From positions 1 through 64,000 of the forward strand of contig NZ_FNNC01000002.1 in assembly GCF_900106595.1 (NCBI RefSeq): 64,000 nt of DNA. The letters are read 5' to 3'. Below are positions 1-8,445 of this stretch, piece by piece. This DNA comes from Marinococcus luteus (GTDB taxonomy: Bacteria; Bacillota; Bacilli; Bacillales; Marinococcaceae). The translations under genes and the position numbers were made by a program. Numbering within the stretch: the stretch's first letter is position 1; each line of letters begins with the position of its first letter. The notes beneath the pieces are model-generated. The model had not been told where the DNA came from. It did not search any database and saw nothing but the letters and a program-made list of their open reading frames with translations.

Positions 1-48
1 GCACGCCGCCAGCGTTCGTCCTGAGCCAGGATCAAACTCTCCGTAAAA
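1..48 (-). rRNA. 16S rRNA gene, 5' end only
   Basis: The reverse complement reads into the conserved 16S start (GAGAGTTTGATCCTGGCTCAG region) and continues off the left edge of the window. The mature 5' end is placed near position 48 by comparison with the Bacillus 16S start. Only about 48 nt of the gene is present. Confidence 0.95.
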
Positions 49-250
49 AGTTTGATGCTGTGGCATCAGTGATGCCCTAAATAAATGGTTCTTTTGATTG
101 GGGCTCTGGCTTGTCTTTCCTTTTCAAAGAACGATCTGCCGCTCAAAAAAGCAGCTTAAACAATTTAACATGGTGCGTTTAAACTGTCAATGCCTTTTAA
201 AGAGACACGTAAATTATAACCTATGATCAACGAAATGTCAATGGAAATAA
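49..250 (-). other. pre-16S leader / spacer between tRNA-Ile and 16S
   Basis: About 200 nt without a gene. On the minus strand it carries a GTTCTTTGAAAA stretch typical of Bacillus pre-16S leaders, where 5' processing stems and antitermination signals sit. I see no separate promoter in it, so 16S is probably co-transcribed with the tRNA cluster. Confidence 0.55.
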
Positions 251-327
251 TGGTGGGCCTGAGTGGACTTGAACCACCGACCTCACGCTTATCAGGCGTG
301 CGCTCTGACCAACTGAGCTACAGGCCC
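251..327 (-). tRNA. tRNA-Ile(GAT)
   Basis: 77-nt cloverleaf on the minus strand, 7-bp acceptor GGGCCTG/CAGGCCC, anticodon GAT, encoded CCA. It is the last tRNA before the 16S gene. Confidence 0.95.
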
Positions 328-373
328 ACAGGCACAAAAAAATAACTTAAAGCAATTAATTTTTTTGTAATAA

Positions 374-447
374 TGGAGCGGGTGATGGGAATCGAACCCA
401 CGACATCAGCTTGGAAGGCTGAGGTTTTACCACTAAACTACACCCGC
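374..447 (-). tRNA. tRNA-Gly(TCC)
   Basis: 74-nt cloverleaf, acceptor GCGGGTG/CACCCGC with a U discriminator, anticodon TCC, encoded CCA. Confidence 0.95.
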
Positions 448-454
448 AAATAAA

Positions 455-531
455 TGGTCGGGAAGACAGGATTCGAACCTGCGACCCCTTGGTCCCAAAC
501 CAAGTGCTCTACCAAGCTGAGCTACTTCCCG
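455..531 (-). tRNA. tRNA-Pro(TGG)
   Basis: 77-nt cloverleaf, acceptor CGGGAAG/CTTCCCG, anticodon TGG, encoded CCA. Confidence 0.95.
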
Positions 532-558
532 CAGATGCTGCTGAAAAATATAAGTAAA

Positions 559-635
<77 letters not shown>

Positions 636-641
636 ATATTA

Positions 642-729
<88 letters not shown>

Positions 730-747
730 GTACCGATAAATATATAA

Positions 748-833
748 TGGTGCGGGTGAAGGGACTTGAACCCCCACGTCACAAGGACACTAGATCCTAA
801 ATCTAGCGCGTCTGCCGATTCCGCCACACCCGC
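748..833 (-). tRNA. tRNA-Leu(TAG)
   Basis: 86-nt class II tRNA with a long variable arm, acceptor GCGGGTG/CACCCGC, anticodon TAG, encoded CCA. It directly follows the second leucine tRNA of the cluster. Confidence 0.95.
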
Positions 834-840
834 GTGTTGT

Positions 841-915
841 TGGCTGGGCCAGCTGGATTCGAACCAGCGCATCACGGGACCAAAACCCGATGCCTTACCG
901 CTTGGCTATGGCCCA
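841..915 (-). tRNA. tRNA-Gln(TTG)
   Basis: 75-nt cloverleaf, acceptor TGGGCCA/TGGCCCA, anticodon TTG, encoded CCA. Confidence 0.95.
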
Positions 916-933
916 ATATATTGGGTAAAAAAA

Positions 934-1009
934 TGGCGGGCCTGACGGGATTTGAACCCGCGATCTCCTGCGTGACAGGCAGGCATGTTAACCGCTACAC
1001 CACAGGCCC
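934..1009 (-). tRNA. tRNA-Asp(GTC)
   Basis: 76-nt cloverleaf, acceptor GGGCCTG/CAGGCCC with G discriminator (the Asp identity base), anticodon GTC, encoded CCA. Confidence 0.95.
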
Positions 1010-1027
1010 TCAATTGTATAAAGAAAA

Positions 1028-1103
1028 TGGTGGAGGATGACAGGATCGAACTGCCGACCCCCTGCTTGTAAGGCAGGTGCTCTCCCAGCTGAGCTAATCC
1101 TCC
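1028..1103 (-). tRNA. tRNA-Val(TAC)
   Basis: 76-nt cloverleaf, acceptor GGAGGAT/ATCCTCC, anticodon TAC, encoded CCA. Confidence 0.95.
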
Positions 1104-1107
1104 AGGT

Positions 1108-1182
1108 TGGTGACCCGTACGGGATTCGAACCCGTGTTACCGCCGTGAAAGGGCGGTGTCTTAACCACTTGACCAACGGGCC
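1108..1182 (-). tRNA. tRNA-Glu(TTC)
   Basis: 75-nt cloverleaf, acceptor GGCCCGT/ACGGGTC with one wobble pair, anticodon TTC, encoded CCA. Confidence 0.95.
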
Positions 1183-1190
1183 ATAGTAAA

Positions 1191-1281
1191 TGGCGGAGAA
1201 GGAGGGATTTGAACCCTCGCGCCGTTTACACGACCTACTCCCTTAGCAGGGGAGTCCCTTCAGCCACTTGGGTACTTCTCC
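1191..1281 (-). tRNA. tRNA-Ser(GCT)
   Basis: 91-nt class II tRNA with a long variable arm, acceptor GGAGAAG/CTTCTCC with G discriminator, anticodon GCT, encoded CCA. Confidence 0.95.
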
Positions 1282-1283
1282 AA

Positions 1284-1358
1284 TGGCTCCGCAGGCAGGA
1301 TTCGAACCTGCGACCAATCGGTTAACAGCCGATTGCTCTACCACTGAGCTACTGCGGA
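1284..1358 (-). tRNA. tRNA-Asn(GTT)
   Basis: 75-nt cloverleaf, acceptor TCCGCAG/CTGCGGA with G discriminator, anticodon GTT, encoded CCA. It is the first gene of the cluster; its 5' end lies about 30 nt below the promoter -10 box. Confidence 0.95.
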
Positions 1359-1389
1359 ATGTAAGTATTTCTTTTTTGAGACAAAGAAA

Positions 1390-1418
1390 ATTCTACAAGA
1401 TCTATTATGTAATGTCAA
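1390..1418 (-). promoter_or_regulatory. SigA promoter of the tRNA/16S cluster
   Basis: On the minus strand TTGACA (1413-1418) is followed after 17 nt by TAGAAT (1390-1395), a near-consensus SigA promoter about 30 nt upstream of tRNA-Asn. A weaker TTGACC at 1513-1518 may mark a second upstream promoter, as in tandem rrn promoters, but its -10 box is unclear. Confidence 0.85.
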
Positions 1419-1525
1419 TACGCTTTTAAAAGGGAATTTACAGCTTTTTTTGCCGTTTTTTGAAGCGCCTCTCTCAAGCGACTTTTATAATGTATCACAT
1501 CGAAAAAACACTGGTCAAGGTTTTT

Positions 1526-1975
1526 CTATATTTTTTTTAATCTACCTCTGCAGGCTGCACAAACATATTTTTGTGTGTCCAGCTGCCTTGTTCTTTTAAA
1601 AGAAATGCAGCAGCTTTCACAGGCATACTGATAACGTTTTTTCTGTTTTATCCGGTATTGTTCCAAAGAACTACAGTACATGGTGCCTTCCACCTGCTTC
1701 AGCAGCTCCTGAAATTCCCTGTCTTTATGTTTGTACCCTTTCCCTTCCAAATGTAAATGATAATGGCACAATTCATGATTTATAATATCAATGATTTCCT
1801 GATGCCCATAATTGTTCATCGACTTTGGGTTTACTTCGATGTTCCCTGTAGAAAGCACATACCTTCCCCCGGTGGTCCGCAGCCTTTGATTAAACGAGGC
1901 ACGGTGTTTAAACACCTTTTGAAAATTTTCCATCGATATCTGCTGCGTCAATGCTGTTAATTCTTCATCAGTCAT
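1526..1975 (-). CDS. SprT-like zinc metalloprotease-fold protein
   Basis: 149 aa, homologous to the B. subtilis YdcK/SprT-like family. The zinc-binding HELCHYH motif lies near residues 69-75, and a C-terminal zinc ribbon has two Cys pairs (CESC and CAAC). The family has a metalloprotease fold, but its role in bacilli is not established. A longer frame opens at 2026, but the ATG at 1975 is preceded by AAGGGAG at a good distance while 2026 has no ribosome binding site, so 1975 is chosen. It sits directly after tex and before the tRNA cluster, the same order as in B. subtilis. Confidence 0.85.
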   Translation of the reverse strand: MTDEELTALTQQISMENFQKVFKHRASFNQRLRTTGGRYVLSTGNIEVNPKSMNNYGHQEIIDIINHELCHYHLHLEGKGYKHKDREFQELLKQVEGTMYCSSLEQYRIKQKKRYQYACESCCISFKRTRQLDTQKYVCAACRGRLKKI

Positions 1976-2033
1976 TTTTTTCTCCCTTAAAAAAACAGAA
2001 GGTACGGGCGCCCTCTGTTTTTTCATTTTCTAT

Positions 2034-4193
2034 TTAGTTTACCATCGTCAGTGCTACCCGTCCCCGTTTTTGATCAATATCTTCCACCCATACCGTAACT
2101 ATCTCCCCTACCGAAACTACCTCCATCGGATGTTTGATAAAACGGTTGGCGAGCTTTGATATGTGCACGAGACCGTCTTCTTTGACACCTACATCAATGA
2201 AGGCCCCAAAATCCACTACATTACGAACCGTCCCCTGAAGCTCCATTCCCTTTTCCAGGTCCTCAAGAGTCATGATGCCTTTTTTCAGGAGAGGCTTCGA
2301 AAACGTGTCACGGGGGTCCCGGTTCGGTCTTTTTAAATCCTCTATAATATCCTGGAGTGTAGGAACACCTACCTCAAGGGCTTCAGCAAGCTGACGCACC
2401 TCCTGGTCTTTCAGGACCTCCTTCATTTCTTTCGTGCCGGCCTGTGCTGCTTCAAGCTCCAGATGGCTGAGCAGACGTTCCGCCGTCTGATAACTTTCCG
2501 GGTGAATAGCCGTTCGGTCGAATGGATTCGAAGACTCCGGCACCCGTAAAAAGCCTGCTGCCTGCTCATACGTTTTCGCTCCCAGTCTCGGTACCTTCTG
2601 CAGTTCTTTACGGCTCGTAAAGCCTTCGAGCGCTTCTCTTTGTTTTATCACATTGTTTGCCACCGCTTTAGAGAGACCGGCCACATATTGAAGCAGACTG
2701 CTCGAGGCACTGTTCACATCTACCCCCACCTGGTTCACCGCTGTCTCTACGACAAATGTCAGTGACTCATTCAGCCTCGTCTGCGAGACGTCATGCTGAT
2801 ACTGCCCCACCCCAATGGATTTAGGGTCTATTTTCACAAGTTCCGCCAGCGGATCCTGGAGCCTTCTTGCAATGGAAGCTGCGCTTCGTTCTTCCACCTG
2901 AAGATCCGGAAATTCTTCGCGGGCAACTTCCGAAGCAGAATACACGCTCGCCCCGGCTTCGTTTACAATAATATACGAAACGTCTTCTTCCGCTTCTTCA
3001 ACCACCCCTGCAATAAATTCTTCTGTTTCCCTCGAAGCCGTACCGTTGCCGATGGCTATAACCTGTATATTGTACTTTTCAATTAAAGCAAATACCTCTT
3101 TTTTCGCTTCGGTTACTTTATTTCTAGGCGGAACCGGATAGATCACCCCCACCTCAAGCAATCTTCCATTACCATCTACGACCGACAATTTACAGCCGGT
3201 GCGGTATGCCGGGTCGACGCCAAGTACTGTTTTTCCCTTCATTGGCGGCTGCAGCAGGAGGTTTCGAAGATTTTCGGAGAATACAGAAATCGCCTGCGTT
3301 TCCGCTTCTTCTGTTTTGACTTTCCGAAGCTCCCGCTCGACTGCCGGACCAATCAAACGTTTGTAGCTGTCTTCGATCGCTTCGTGCAGCTGCGACACAG
3401 CAGGCGATCCGAAGCGTTTCACCACTTTCTTTTCCATAGCCGAAAGAATTCTGTCTTCCGGTGCCTGCAGGGAAATTTTCAGTACTCCTTCACTCTCTCC
3501 ACGGTTCATGGCTAACACGCGGTGCGAAGGGGCCTTTGCCAGTGCTTCTTCATGGTCGTAGTACATGCTGTAAATACCACGTTCATCTTTGGTTTCATCT
3601 TTAGCTGCAGCCTGAAGCCTTCCCTGCTTGTAGCTGAGCTCGCGCACACTATGTCGGATGCCGGCATCATCGGCAACCTGTTCAGAGATAATATGCCTCG
3701 CGCCTTCAAGTGCCGCTGCGGTGTCTGCCACTCCGGCCTCTTCGTTCACATACGCCCGCGCCTGTTCTTCCGGCACACCTTCCTTTGGCTGTGACATGAG
3801 CCATTCCGCTAACGGCTCAAGCCCTTTCTCTTTCGCTGCCGTCGCCTTCGTTCTTCTTTTCTGTTTATAAGGGCGGTACAGATCTTCTACTTCCTGAAGC
3901 TGTACAGCTCCATTGATGGATTGCTTTAACTCCGGCGTTAATTTTTCCTGTTTATCAATCAGCCGCAGTACTTCTTCCTTTCGCTCGGCCAATTGATTTG
4001 CGTAATTCCAGGCCTGCTGAACATCCCGGATCACCATTTCATCCGAGGCACCGGTCTGTTCTTTACGGTAACGGGCAATGAAAGGAACCGTATTGCCCTC
4101 TTCAATCATATGTATAATGTTCGTGACATGCTTTTCCCTTATCTGAAGATTGGAAGCTATTTGGGACGTGACCCCGCTCATCTCTTTTTCCAT
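2034..4193 (-). CDS. tex: Tex family RNA-binding protein (S1 domain)
   Basis: 719 aa, full length for the Tex/YdcI family. Order: N-terminal helical Tex domain (about 1-200), YqgF/RNase H-like fold (about 325-450, GVDPAYRTGCKLSVVDGNG), helix-hairpin-helix segment (about 490-560), and a C-terminal S1 RNA-binding domain (about 645-715, GTVRNVVDFGAFIDVGVKEDG). Tex binds nucleic acid and is linked to transcription or stress tolerance; the exact activity in bacilli is unsettled. The start is supported by AGGAGG 8 nt upstream. The gene lies between rsbX and the sprT-like gene; the hairpin after rsbX suggests it is transcribed separately from the sigB operon. Confidence 0.95.
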   Translation of the reverse strand: MEKEMSGVTSQIASNLQIREKHVTNIIHMIEEGNTVPFIARYRKEQTGASDEMVIRDVQQAWNYANQLAERKEEVLRLIDKQEKLTPELKQSINGAVQLQEVEDLYRPYKQKRRTKATAAKEKGLEPLAEWLMSQPKEGVPEEQARAYVNEEAGVADTAAALEGARHIISEQVADDAGIRHSVRELSYKQGRLQAAAKDETKDERGIYSMYYDHEEALAKAPSHRVLAMNRGESEGVLKISLQAPEDRILSAMEKKVVKRFGSPAVSQLHEAIEDSYKRLIGPAVERELRKVKTEEAETQAISVFSENLRNLLLQPPMKGKTVLGVDPAYRTGCKLSVVDGNGRLLEVGVIYPVPPRNKVTEAKKEVFALIEKYNIQVIAIGNGTASRETEEFIAGVVEEAEEDVSYIIVNEAGASVYSASEVAREEFPDLQVEERSAASIARRLQDPLAELVKIDPKSIGVGQYQHDVSQTRLNESLTFVVETAVNQVGVDVNSASSSLLQYVAGLSKAVANNVIKQREALEGFTSRKELQKVPRLGAKTYEQAAGFLRVPESSNPFDRTAIHPESYQTAERLLSHLELEAAQAGTKEMKEVLKDQEVRQLAEALEVGVPTLQDIIEDLKRPNRDPRDTFSKPLLKKGIMTLEDLEKGMELQGTVRNVVDFGAFIDVGVKEDGLVHISKLANRFIKHPMEVVSVGEIVTVWVEDIDQKRGRVALTMVN

Positions 4194-4325
4194 TTATATT
4201 TCCTCCTATCCAGCATACAATCCATTGAAATCTACACTTATTATATTATAACGCACGCATGCATATGTAAGGGGCAAATTTATTATAATACCAAAACACC
4301 TGGTCTGCTTTCGCTCGTTATACAC
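4194..4325 (-). other. tex upstream region
   Basis: About 130 nt between the rsbX terminator and tex. It is AT-rich and contains TATAAT-like boxes on the minus strand around 4240-4250, probably the tex promoter, but no convincing -35 box at standard spacing was found. Confidence 0.35.
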
Positions 4326-4365
4326 AAAAAACCCCTTCCATCACCGGTAGTGATGAAAGAGGTTT
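4326..4365 (-). terminator. Rho-independent terminator after rsbX
   Basis: Minus-strand hairpin with arms AAACCTCTTTCATCAC and GTGATGGAAGGGGTTT around a TACCG loop, followed by T residues. It overlaps the rsbX stop codon and ends the sigB operon. Confidence 0.85.
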
Positions 4366-4966
4366 AACTTAATGCGCCAACCATTAAAGTGACATCATCG
4401 TTTTCATTTTCAGCTTTTTCAGCAAGCCTGTTTTTGTATTCCTCCACCGAACGCATGTACGGCAAGGTGCGTTGGTCTTCAGAGGATACAGTCATGCCGT
4501 CCGAGTGAAGAACAAAAGAGACCCCCTTATCAAAAGGAACATACTCGAGCCGATATTGAAATTTCCTGCCCGAAAGATACCCCTTTGTTGGAATCGGCCG
4601 AAAAATCTCTTCATTATCAGCACTGATATAGCACGTAATATTACCGATGCTTCCATAGGTCAATTCCCGCTCCCGGTAGCAGACTTTAATGATCGCAAGG
4701 ACCACTCCCCGTTCAGAAACAAGCGCCCGGTTACAGCGCTCCAAGAGCATCGGAATGGAATCATGTTTATGGGCCCGGATAATATTCATGGCTATCTCTG
4801 CGGACTGCCTGGCACCTTCGCCGCTCCCCAGGCCGTCCGTCACAGAGCAAAGAAAAAAGTCCTCTGTTTCGATTACGAGATAGCTGTCCCCACACACACG
4901 GTTGCCCGGCTTCGTCTTTTGAAAGACCGCGGTATTCACTTGTATATTCGAGATGGAGTCCGTCAT
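4364..4966 (-). CDS. rsbX: RsbX, negative regulator phosphatase of SigB signalling
   Basis: 200 aa PP2C-type phosphatase. By homology to B. subtilis RsbX it dephosphorylates RsbR and RsbS in the stressosome and so resets the stress signal. The metal-binding DGLGSGEGA motif lies near residues 45-53, and the C-terminal DDVTLMVG matches the second acidic PP2C motif. The ATG at 4966 overlaps the sigB stop (TAATG) and has GGAG 8 nt upstream; an in-frame GTG at 4975 is less likely. Last gene of the rsb-sigB operon. Confidence 0.93.
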   Translation of the reverse strand: MTDSISNIQVNTAVFQKTKPGNRVCGDSYLVIETEDFFLCSVTDGLGSGEGARQSAEIAMNIIRAHKHDSIPMLLERCNRALVSERGVVLAIIKVCYRERELTYGSIGNITCYISADNEEIFRPIPTKGYLSGRKFQYRLEYVPFDKGVSFVLHSDGMTVSSEDQRTLPYMRSVEEYKNRLAEKAENENDDVTLMVGALS

Positions 4967-5772
4967 TACAGGCACTCCGAAGGCTCCACTCTTATGGATT
5001 CACGCAGCTTCTGCAGAGCCCTTCGCTGCAGCCTTGAAACGTGCATCTGAGAAATGCCCAGCTGCTCTCCCGTTTCTTTTTGGCTTAAGTTTTCAAAATA
5101 CGTGCATCTCAGAATCTCTTTTTCTCTGTCCGTTAAAACCGCAAAAGCTTTTTGAAGCAGCAGCTGCTGATCTGTTTTTTCATATCCTTCTTCATTGGCA
5201 CCAACAAGGTCCAGCAGCGTGACAGCACTGCCCTCCTGATCGGCTTCTATGGAACGGTCCACAGATAAAGCCTGATAGCTTTTGCCCATTTCCATGGTTT
5301 CGAGTACTTCTTCTTCGCTTACTTCGAGATACTCGGCAATTTCATCTACATATGGAGAACGCTGCAGACGGGTTGTCAGCTCTTCCACGGCTTTTTTAAT
5401 TCTCGGTCCTAATTCCTTAATACGGCGCGGCACGTGCACACTCCACGTTTTGTCACGGATAAACCGTTTGATTTCCCCTACAATCGTTGGGACCGCGAAC
5501 GACTCAAAACTCCTGTTAAAAGAGTCGTCAAAGCGGCGCAGAGCTGCCAGAAGCCCGATCATACCTACTTGATAAAGGTCATCATCGTGATCCTGTCCCC
5601 GTGAGAACTTTCTCGACAAAGACTGCACAAGCGGTTCATAATGCTGTACAAGCTTAGTCTGAATTTCTTCAGTCGGGTCTTCCTGGAACTGGCGGATCCA
5701 TTCATAAACTTCTTCACTCGTGCCATTATTTTTGTTCTTGCGCGTTTGTTTCGGTTGAGACTCCGTCGACAT
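4966..5772 (-). CDS. sigB: General stress sigma factor SigB
   Basis: 268 aa sigma-70 family factor of the SigB/F/G group. It directs RNA polymerase to the general stress regulon. Region 2 (DLYQVGMIGLLAALRRFD, then GEIKRFIRDKTWSVHVPRRIKELG) and region 4 (LSQKETGEQLGISQMHVSRLQR) are intact and very close to B. subtilis SigB. It overlaps rsbW by 47 nt, consistent with translational coupling of the sigma factor to its anti-sigma partner. ATG is preceded by GAGGTGG. Confidence 0.97.
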   Translation of the reverse strand: MSTESQPKQTRKNKNNGTSEEVYEWIRQFQEDPTEEIQTKLVQHYEPLVQSLSRKFSRGQDHDDDLYQVGMIGLLAALRRFDDSFNRSFESFAVPTIVGEIKRFIRDKTWSVHVPRRIKELGPRIKKAVEELTTRLQRSPYVDEIAEYLEVSEEEVLETMEMGKSYQALSVDRSIEADQEGSAVTLLDLVGANEEGYEKTDQQLLLQKAFAVLTDREKEILRCTYFENLSQKETGEQLGISQMHVSRLQRRALQKLRESIRVEPSECL

Positions 5773-6217
5773 TATTTTCCACCTCGTCTCTTTGCAGAAA
5801 CTTTGTCATAGAAATAGCCACTCCGTTTTCGCCGCTGATTTCTACTTTATCCATCAATGTGTCTATGAGGAACAGTCCAAGTCCCCCCTCTTTCAGTTCA
5901 TCGATCGGTTTCCTGCTGTCTACGGGCCCGAGGTTTTGATCCAGTTCTTCAAGAACAAAGCTTTGGCCTGTGTCTGCCACGACCATTTCCACCCGGTCTT
6001 CGAACACATTACAGGACAGGTGCATATTCCCGGTTTCTTCGTACGCATGGTTTACAACATTTGTGCACGCTTCTGCTATCGCAATTTTAATGTCCTCAAT
6101 ATCATCGTAGGAAAAACCGAGGCGGTTTGCGAGTCCTGAAACTGTCAGGCGGGCGATTCCAACATATTGAGGCTTGGCCGGAAGGGTCATTTCCAAATAA
6201 TCTGACTGGCGTTCCAT
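5726..6217 (-). CDS. rsbW: Anti-sigma-B factor / serine kinase RsbW
   Basis: 163 aa GHKL-type protein kinase that holds SigB and phosphorylates the anti-anti-sigma factor RsbV. The N box (AIAEACTNVVNHAY, about 45-58) and ATP-lid glycines (GGLGLFLI) are present. ATG overlaps the rsbV stop (TAATG). Confidence 0.96.
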   Translation of the reverse strand: MERQSDYLEMTLPAKPQYVGIARLTVSGLANRLGFSYDDIEDIKIAIAEACTNVVNHAYEETGNMHLSCNVFEDRVEMVVADTGQSFVLEELDQNLGPVDSRKPIDELKEGGLGLFLIDTLMDKVEISGENGVAISMTKFLQRDEVENNVDGVSTETNAQEQK

Positions 6218-6552
6218 TATTTGGCCTCCTCTGTATTTTCATCATCAATAGTGATTACTTCATCAAGTCCGGTAATGGTAAACAAACGCTTCACACGTTC
6301 ATTCAGTCCTGTCAGGCGAAGGGTAGCGTCATGATTTTCCGCTGACTTCAAGGCACCGATAAATATACCGAGGCCGGTGCTGTCGATATAGCTTACCTCT
6401 GTCAGGTCCACTACCACTTCTGCGCCTTCTTCTTCTGTCAGCGGGTTCAGGTTTGCTTTCAGTTCCGGAGCTGTATAAGCATCCACTTCTCCGGCTACTT
6501 TCAAAATTTTCTTTTTATCCGATTTCTCTATCACTTCTGTCGATAAATTCAT
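6217..6552 (-). CDS. rsbV: Anti-anti-sigma factor RsbV
   Basis: 111 aa STAS-domain protein. When unphosphorylated it sequesters RsbW and frees SigB. The phosphorylation site is Ser58 in YIDSTGLGIF. AGGAGG sits 8 nt before the ATG. A SigB-type promoter lies directly upstream, so rsbV-rsbW-sigB-rsbX can be induced by SigB itself. Confidence 0.96.
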   Translation of the reverse strand: MNLSTEVIEKSDKKKILKVAGEVDAYTAPELKANLNPLTEEEGAEVVVDLTEVSYIDSTGLGIFIGALKSAENHDATLRLTGLNERVKRLFTITGLDEVITIDDENTEEAK

Positions 6553-6622
6553 TTAGTAAACCTCCTCATAACCATGCTGCTATATATAAATTACGATTTT
6601 TTAAATGTGCATCCTTTTCATG

Positions 6623-6648
6623 TTTCCCAAATTACAATCTGGTTAAAC
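6623..6648 (-). promoter_or_regulatory. SigB-dependent autoregulatory promoter upstream of rsbV
   Basis: Minus-strand GTTTAA (6643-6648), 14-nt spacer, GGGAAA (6623-6628) fits the SigB consensus (GTTTaa-N12-15-GGGwAw). The -35 box overlaps the rsbU stop. B. subtilis has its SigB autoregulatory promoter in the same place. Confidence 0.85.
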
Positions 6649-7656
6649 ATTTCTGCGCAGTATAATCAATGTAAAGTCATCACGAAGCTGAAAGCCCTGG
6701 GCTCTTTCGAGTTCATAAAATACGTGATTTACAATCTCCTGGGCAGGCAGATGCTGATACGTGCGAATGAGGCGCGTAATAGCTTCACGCTCAATAAAGC
6801 CGTCATCTGTGCGGCATTCGGTGACACCGTCTGATAAGAGCACAACAAAATCTCCCGGCTCCACCGTGAGTTGATATTCCTTATAGTCAGTGTTCCGCTT
6901 AATTCCAAGAACGATGCCTTTAGCATGAAGCTCTTCAAACGTATCTTCAGCTGCCTTATAGTAGAAACCGGGTTCATGCCCCGCTCCTGCATAGTTAAAT
7001 TGATGGGTTCGTGAATCATACGATCCGTACATCATCGTAATGAACATGTTCGAAGCAATGTTCTGCTCCACCACCCGGTTTACATTTTCAAGTAAAGCCC
7101 CGGGCTGCAGACGCTGCTCCGGATAACTGTCCATCGTGTACTTGATCATCGACATACATAAAGCGGCTGGGATTCCTTTACCGATAATATCAGCAATCGC
7201 AAGACCGACACAGTCGTGGTCGTCTTTAACGAAATGGTAATAATCACCGCTCATTTTCGACGCAGGGACACTTAGAACCCCTACATCCAAACCGTTCACG
7301 TGTGGAATTTCATCCGGAAGAAACGTCTGCTGCATATTCGCAGCCACGTTAATTTCTGCTTCCAGTTCCTTTGTTTTATCACGAAGGCTCTGGTGTTCCC
7401 GGTAGGCCAGCCCGTAGCCCATCATTACCTCGAGAAGAAGCTCAAATGATTCGTGGGCTCCTTTAGGGAGATCCGGAAAGAACTCTTCCAGCACCTCTAA
7501 ATGAAGGCTGACCACTTCCTCCGGGGAAATCTGTTCCTCAAGCACTCTCTTACTGAACTGCTGGGCATAATAAAGCCCCTGTTCGCTCTGCTCTTCTAAA
7601 TACGCCCGCAAAATATTCGCGTATTGGTCATGTAACAATTCTTTCGACTCAGCCAA
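6643..7656 (-). CDS. rsbU: RsbU, RsbT-activated RsbV-P phosphatase
   Basis: 337 aa. The N-terminal helical domain (about 1-85) receives RsbT, a linker coiled coil follows, and a C-terminal PP2C/SpoIIE domain (about 120-337) has metal-binding residues in SGDYYHF, ADIIGKGIPAAL and LLSDGVTE. It dephosphorylates RsbV-P during environmental stress. The start is TTG with AAGGAGG 7 nt upstream; no better ATG fits the domain start. Confidence 0.94.
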   Translation of the reverse strand: MAESKELLHDQYANILRAYLEEQSEQGLYYAQQFSKRVLEEQISPEEVVSLHLEVLEEFFPDLPKGAHESFELLLEVMMGYGLAYREHQSLRDKTKELEAEINVAANMQQTFLPDEIPHVNGLDVGVLSVPASKMSGDYYHFVKDDHDCVGLAIADIIGKGIPAALCMSMIKYTMDSYPEQRLQPGALLENVNRVVEQNIASNMFITMMYGSYDSRTHQFNYAGAGHEPGFYYKAAEDTFEELHAKGIVLGIKRNTDYKEYQLTVEPGDFVVLLSDGVTECRTDDGFIEREAITRLIRTYQHLPAQEIVNHVFYELERAQGFQLRDDFTLIILRRNV

Positions 7657-7668
7657 CGTTTTTCCTCC

Positions 7669-8082
7669 TTAACGGAGCCATTTGATTGCCGTTATCGTTG
7701 TACCCTCTTCCATCACGGAGTCAACGTCAAAATCATCCATTAGTCTTCTCACTCCTGGAAGCCCGGCTCCTAAACCACCCGAAGTAGTATATCCGTCTTC
7801 CATTACTTCTCTTATGTTCTTAATGCCGGGACCGCGGTCCTTGGCCGTAATCTTTATGCCCTTCTTTTTCTGGGTCCCCCGGGTTTCTTCCACCGCTTCA
7901 ATAACGATTTCCCCTTTTTCAGCGTACAGGTAGATGTTTCTTGCCAGTTCTGAAATGGCTGTCGTTATCCGCGCCTGGTCCACACCGCCAAATCCTATTT
8001 CCTTAGCTAAATTCCGTCCGGCCTGCCTTGCTGATACGATTCCCCATTCGGTCTGCACTTCAACACTGGATTGGATACTCAT
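7669..8082 (-). CDS. rsbT: RsbT serine kinase / stressosome switch protein
   Basis: 137 aa GHKL kinase. It is held in the stressosome by RsbR/RsbS, phosphorylates them on stress, and is then released to activate RsbU. N box ELARNIY, G1 box DRGPGI and G2 box GLGAGL are intact. ATG with GGAGGGG upstream. Confidence 0.95.
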   Translation of the reverse strand: MSIQSSVEVQTEWGIVSARQAGRNLAKEIGFGGVDQARITTAISELARNIYLYAEKGEIVIEAVEETRGTQKKKGIKITAKDRGPGIKNIREVMEDGYTTSGGLGAGLPGVRRLMDDFDVDSVMEEGTTITAIKWLR

Positions 8083-8084
8083 GC

Positions 8085-8441
8085 TTACCCCTCCAATTCC
8101 TGTTGAAGTTTCTCAAGTCCCTGCTCAAGATCCAGCGCTGTTGGTACTTCTTCAAGCATAATGCCCATATCTATCAAAGTGATCGCCACCGCCGGCTGAA
8201 TTCCCGTCAGAACAACTTTTGCTCCCATTAAATTGGACATTTCCACGACGTCGCCCAGCACTTTAGCGATAAATGAATCAATCATATCCACGGAGGTTAA
8301 ATCAATCACTACGCCTGTAGAGCCTTCTTCGTGAATTTTGCTCAACAGGTCTTCCTGAAACTGAAGAGCTGTTTGATCATCTAGATCTACTTGCACTGAA
8401 ATTAATAAATAATGACTTAGTTTTAAGATTGGAATCCGCAT
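8085..8441 (-). CDS. rsbS: RsbS stressosome scaffold STAS protein
   Basis: 118 aa single STAS domain, the antagonist that keeps RsbT in the stressosome. The phosphoacceptor Ser56 lies in DMIDSFIAK, equivalent to B. subtilis Ser59. A longer frame opens at 8468 inside rsbR, but the ATG at 8441 aligns with the B. subtilis start, has GGAGGG upstream, and begins just after the rsbR stop. Confidence 0.94.
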   Translation of the reverse strand: MRIPILKLSHYLLISVQVDLDDQTALQFQEDLLSKIHEEGSTGVVIDLTSVDMIDSFIAKVLGDVVEMSNLMGAKVVLTGIQPAVAITLIDMGIMLEEVPTALDLEQGLEKLQQELEG

Positions 8442-8445
8442 CGAC

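Noticed and set aside
834-1176. Short frames across the tRNA cluster
   Set aside because: They run through tRNA-Gln, tRNA-Asp, tRNA-Val and tRNA-Glu sequence and cannot be protein genes.
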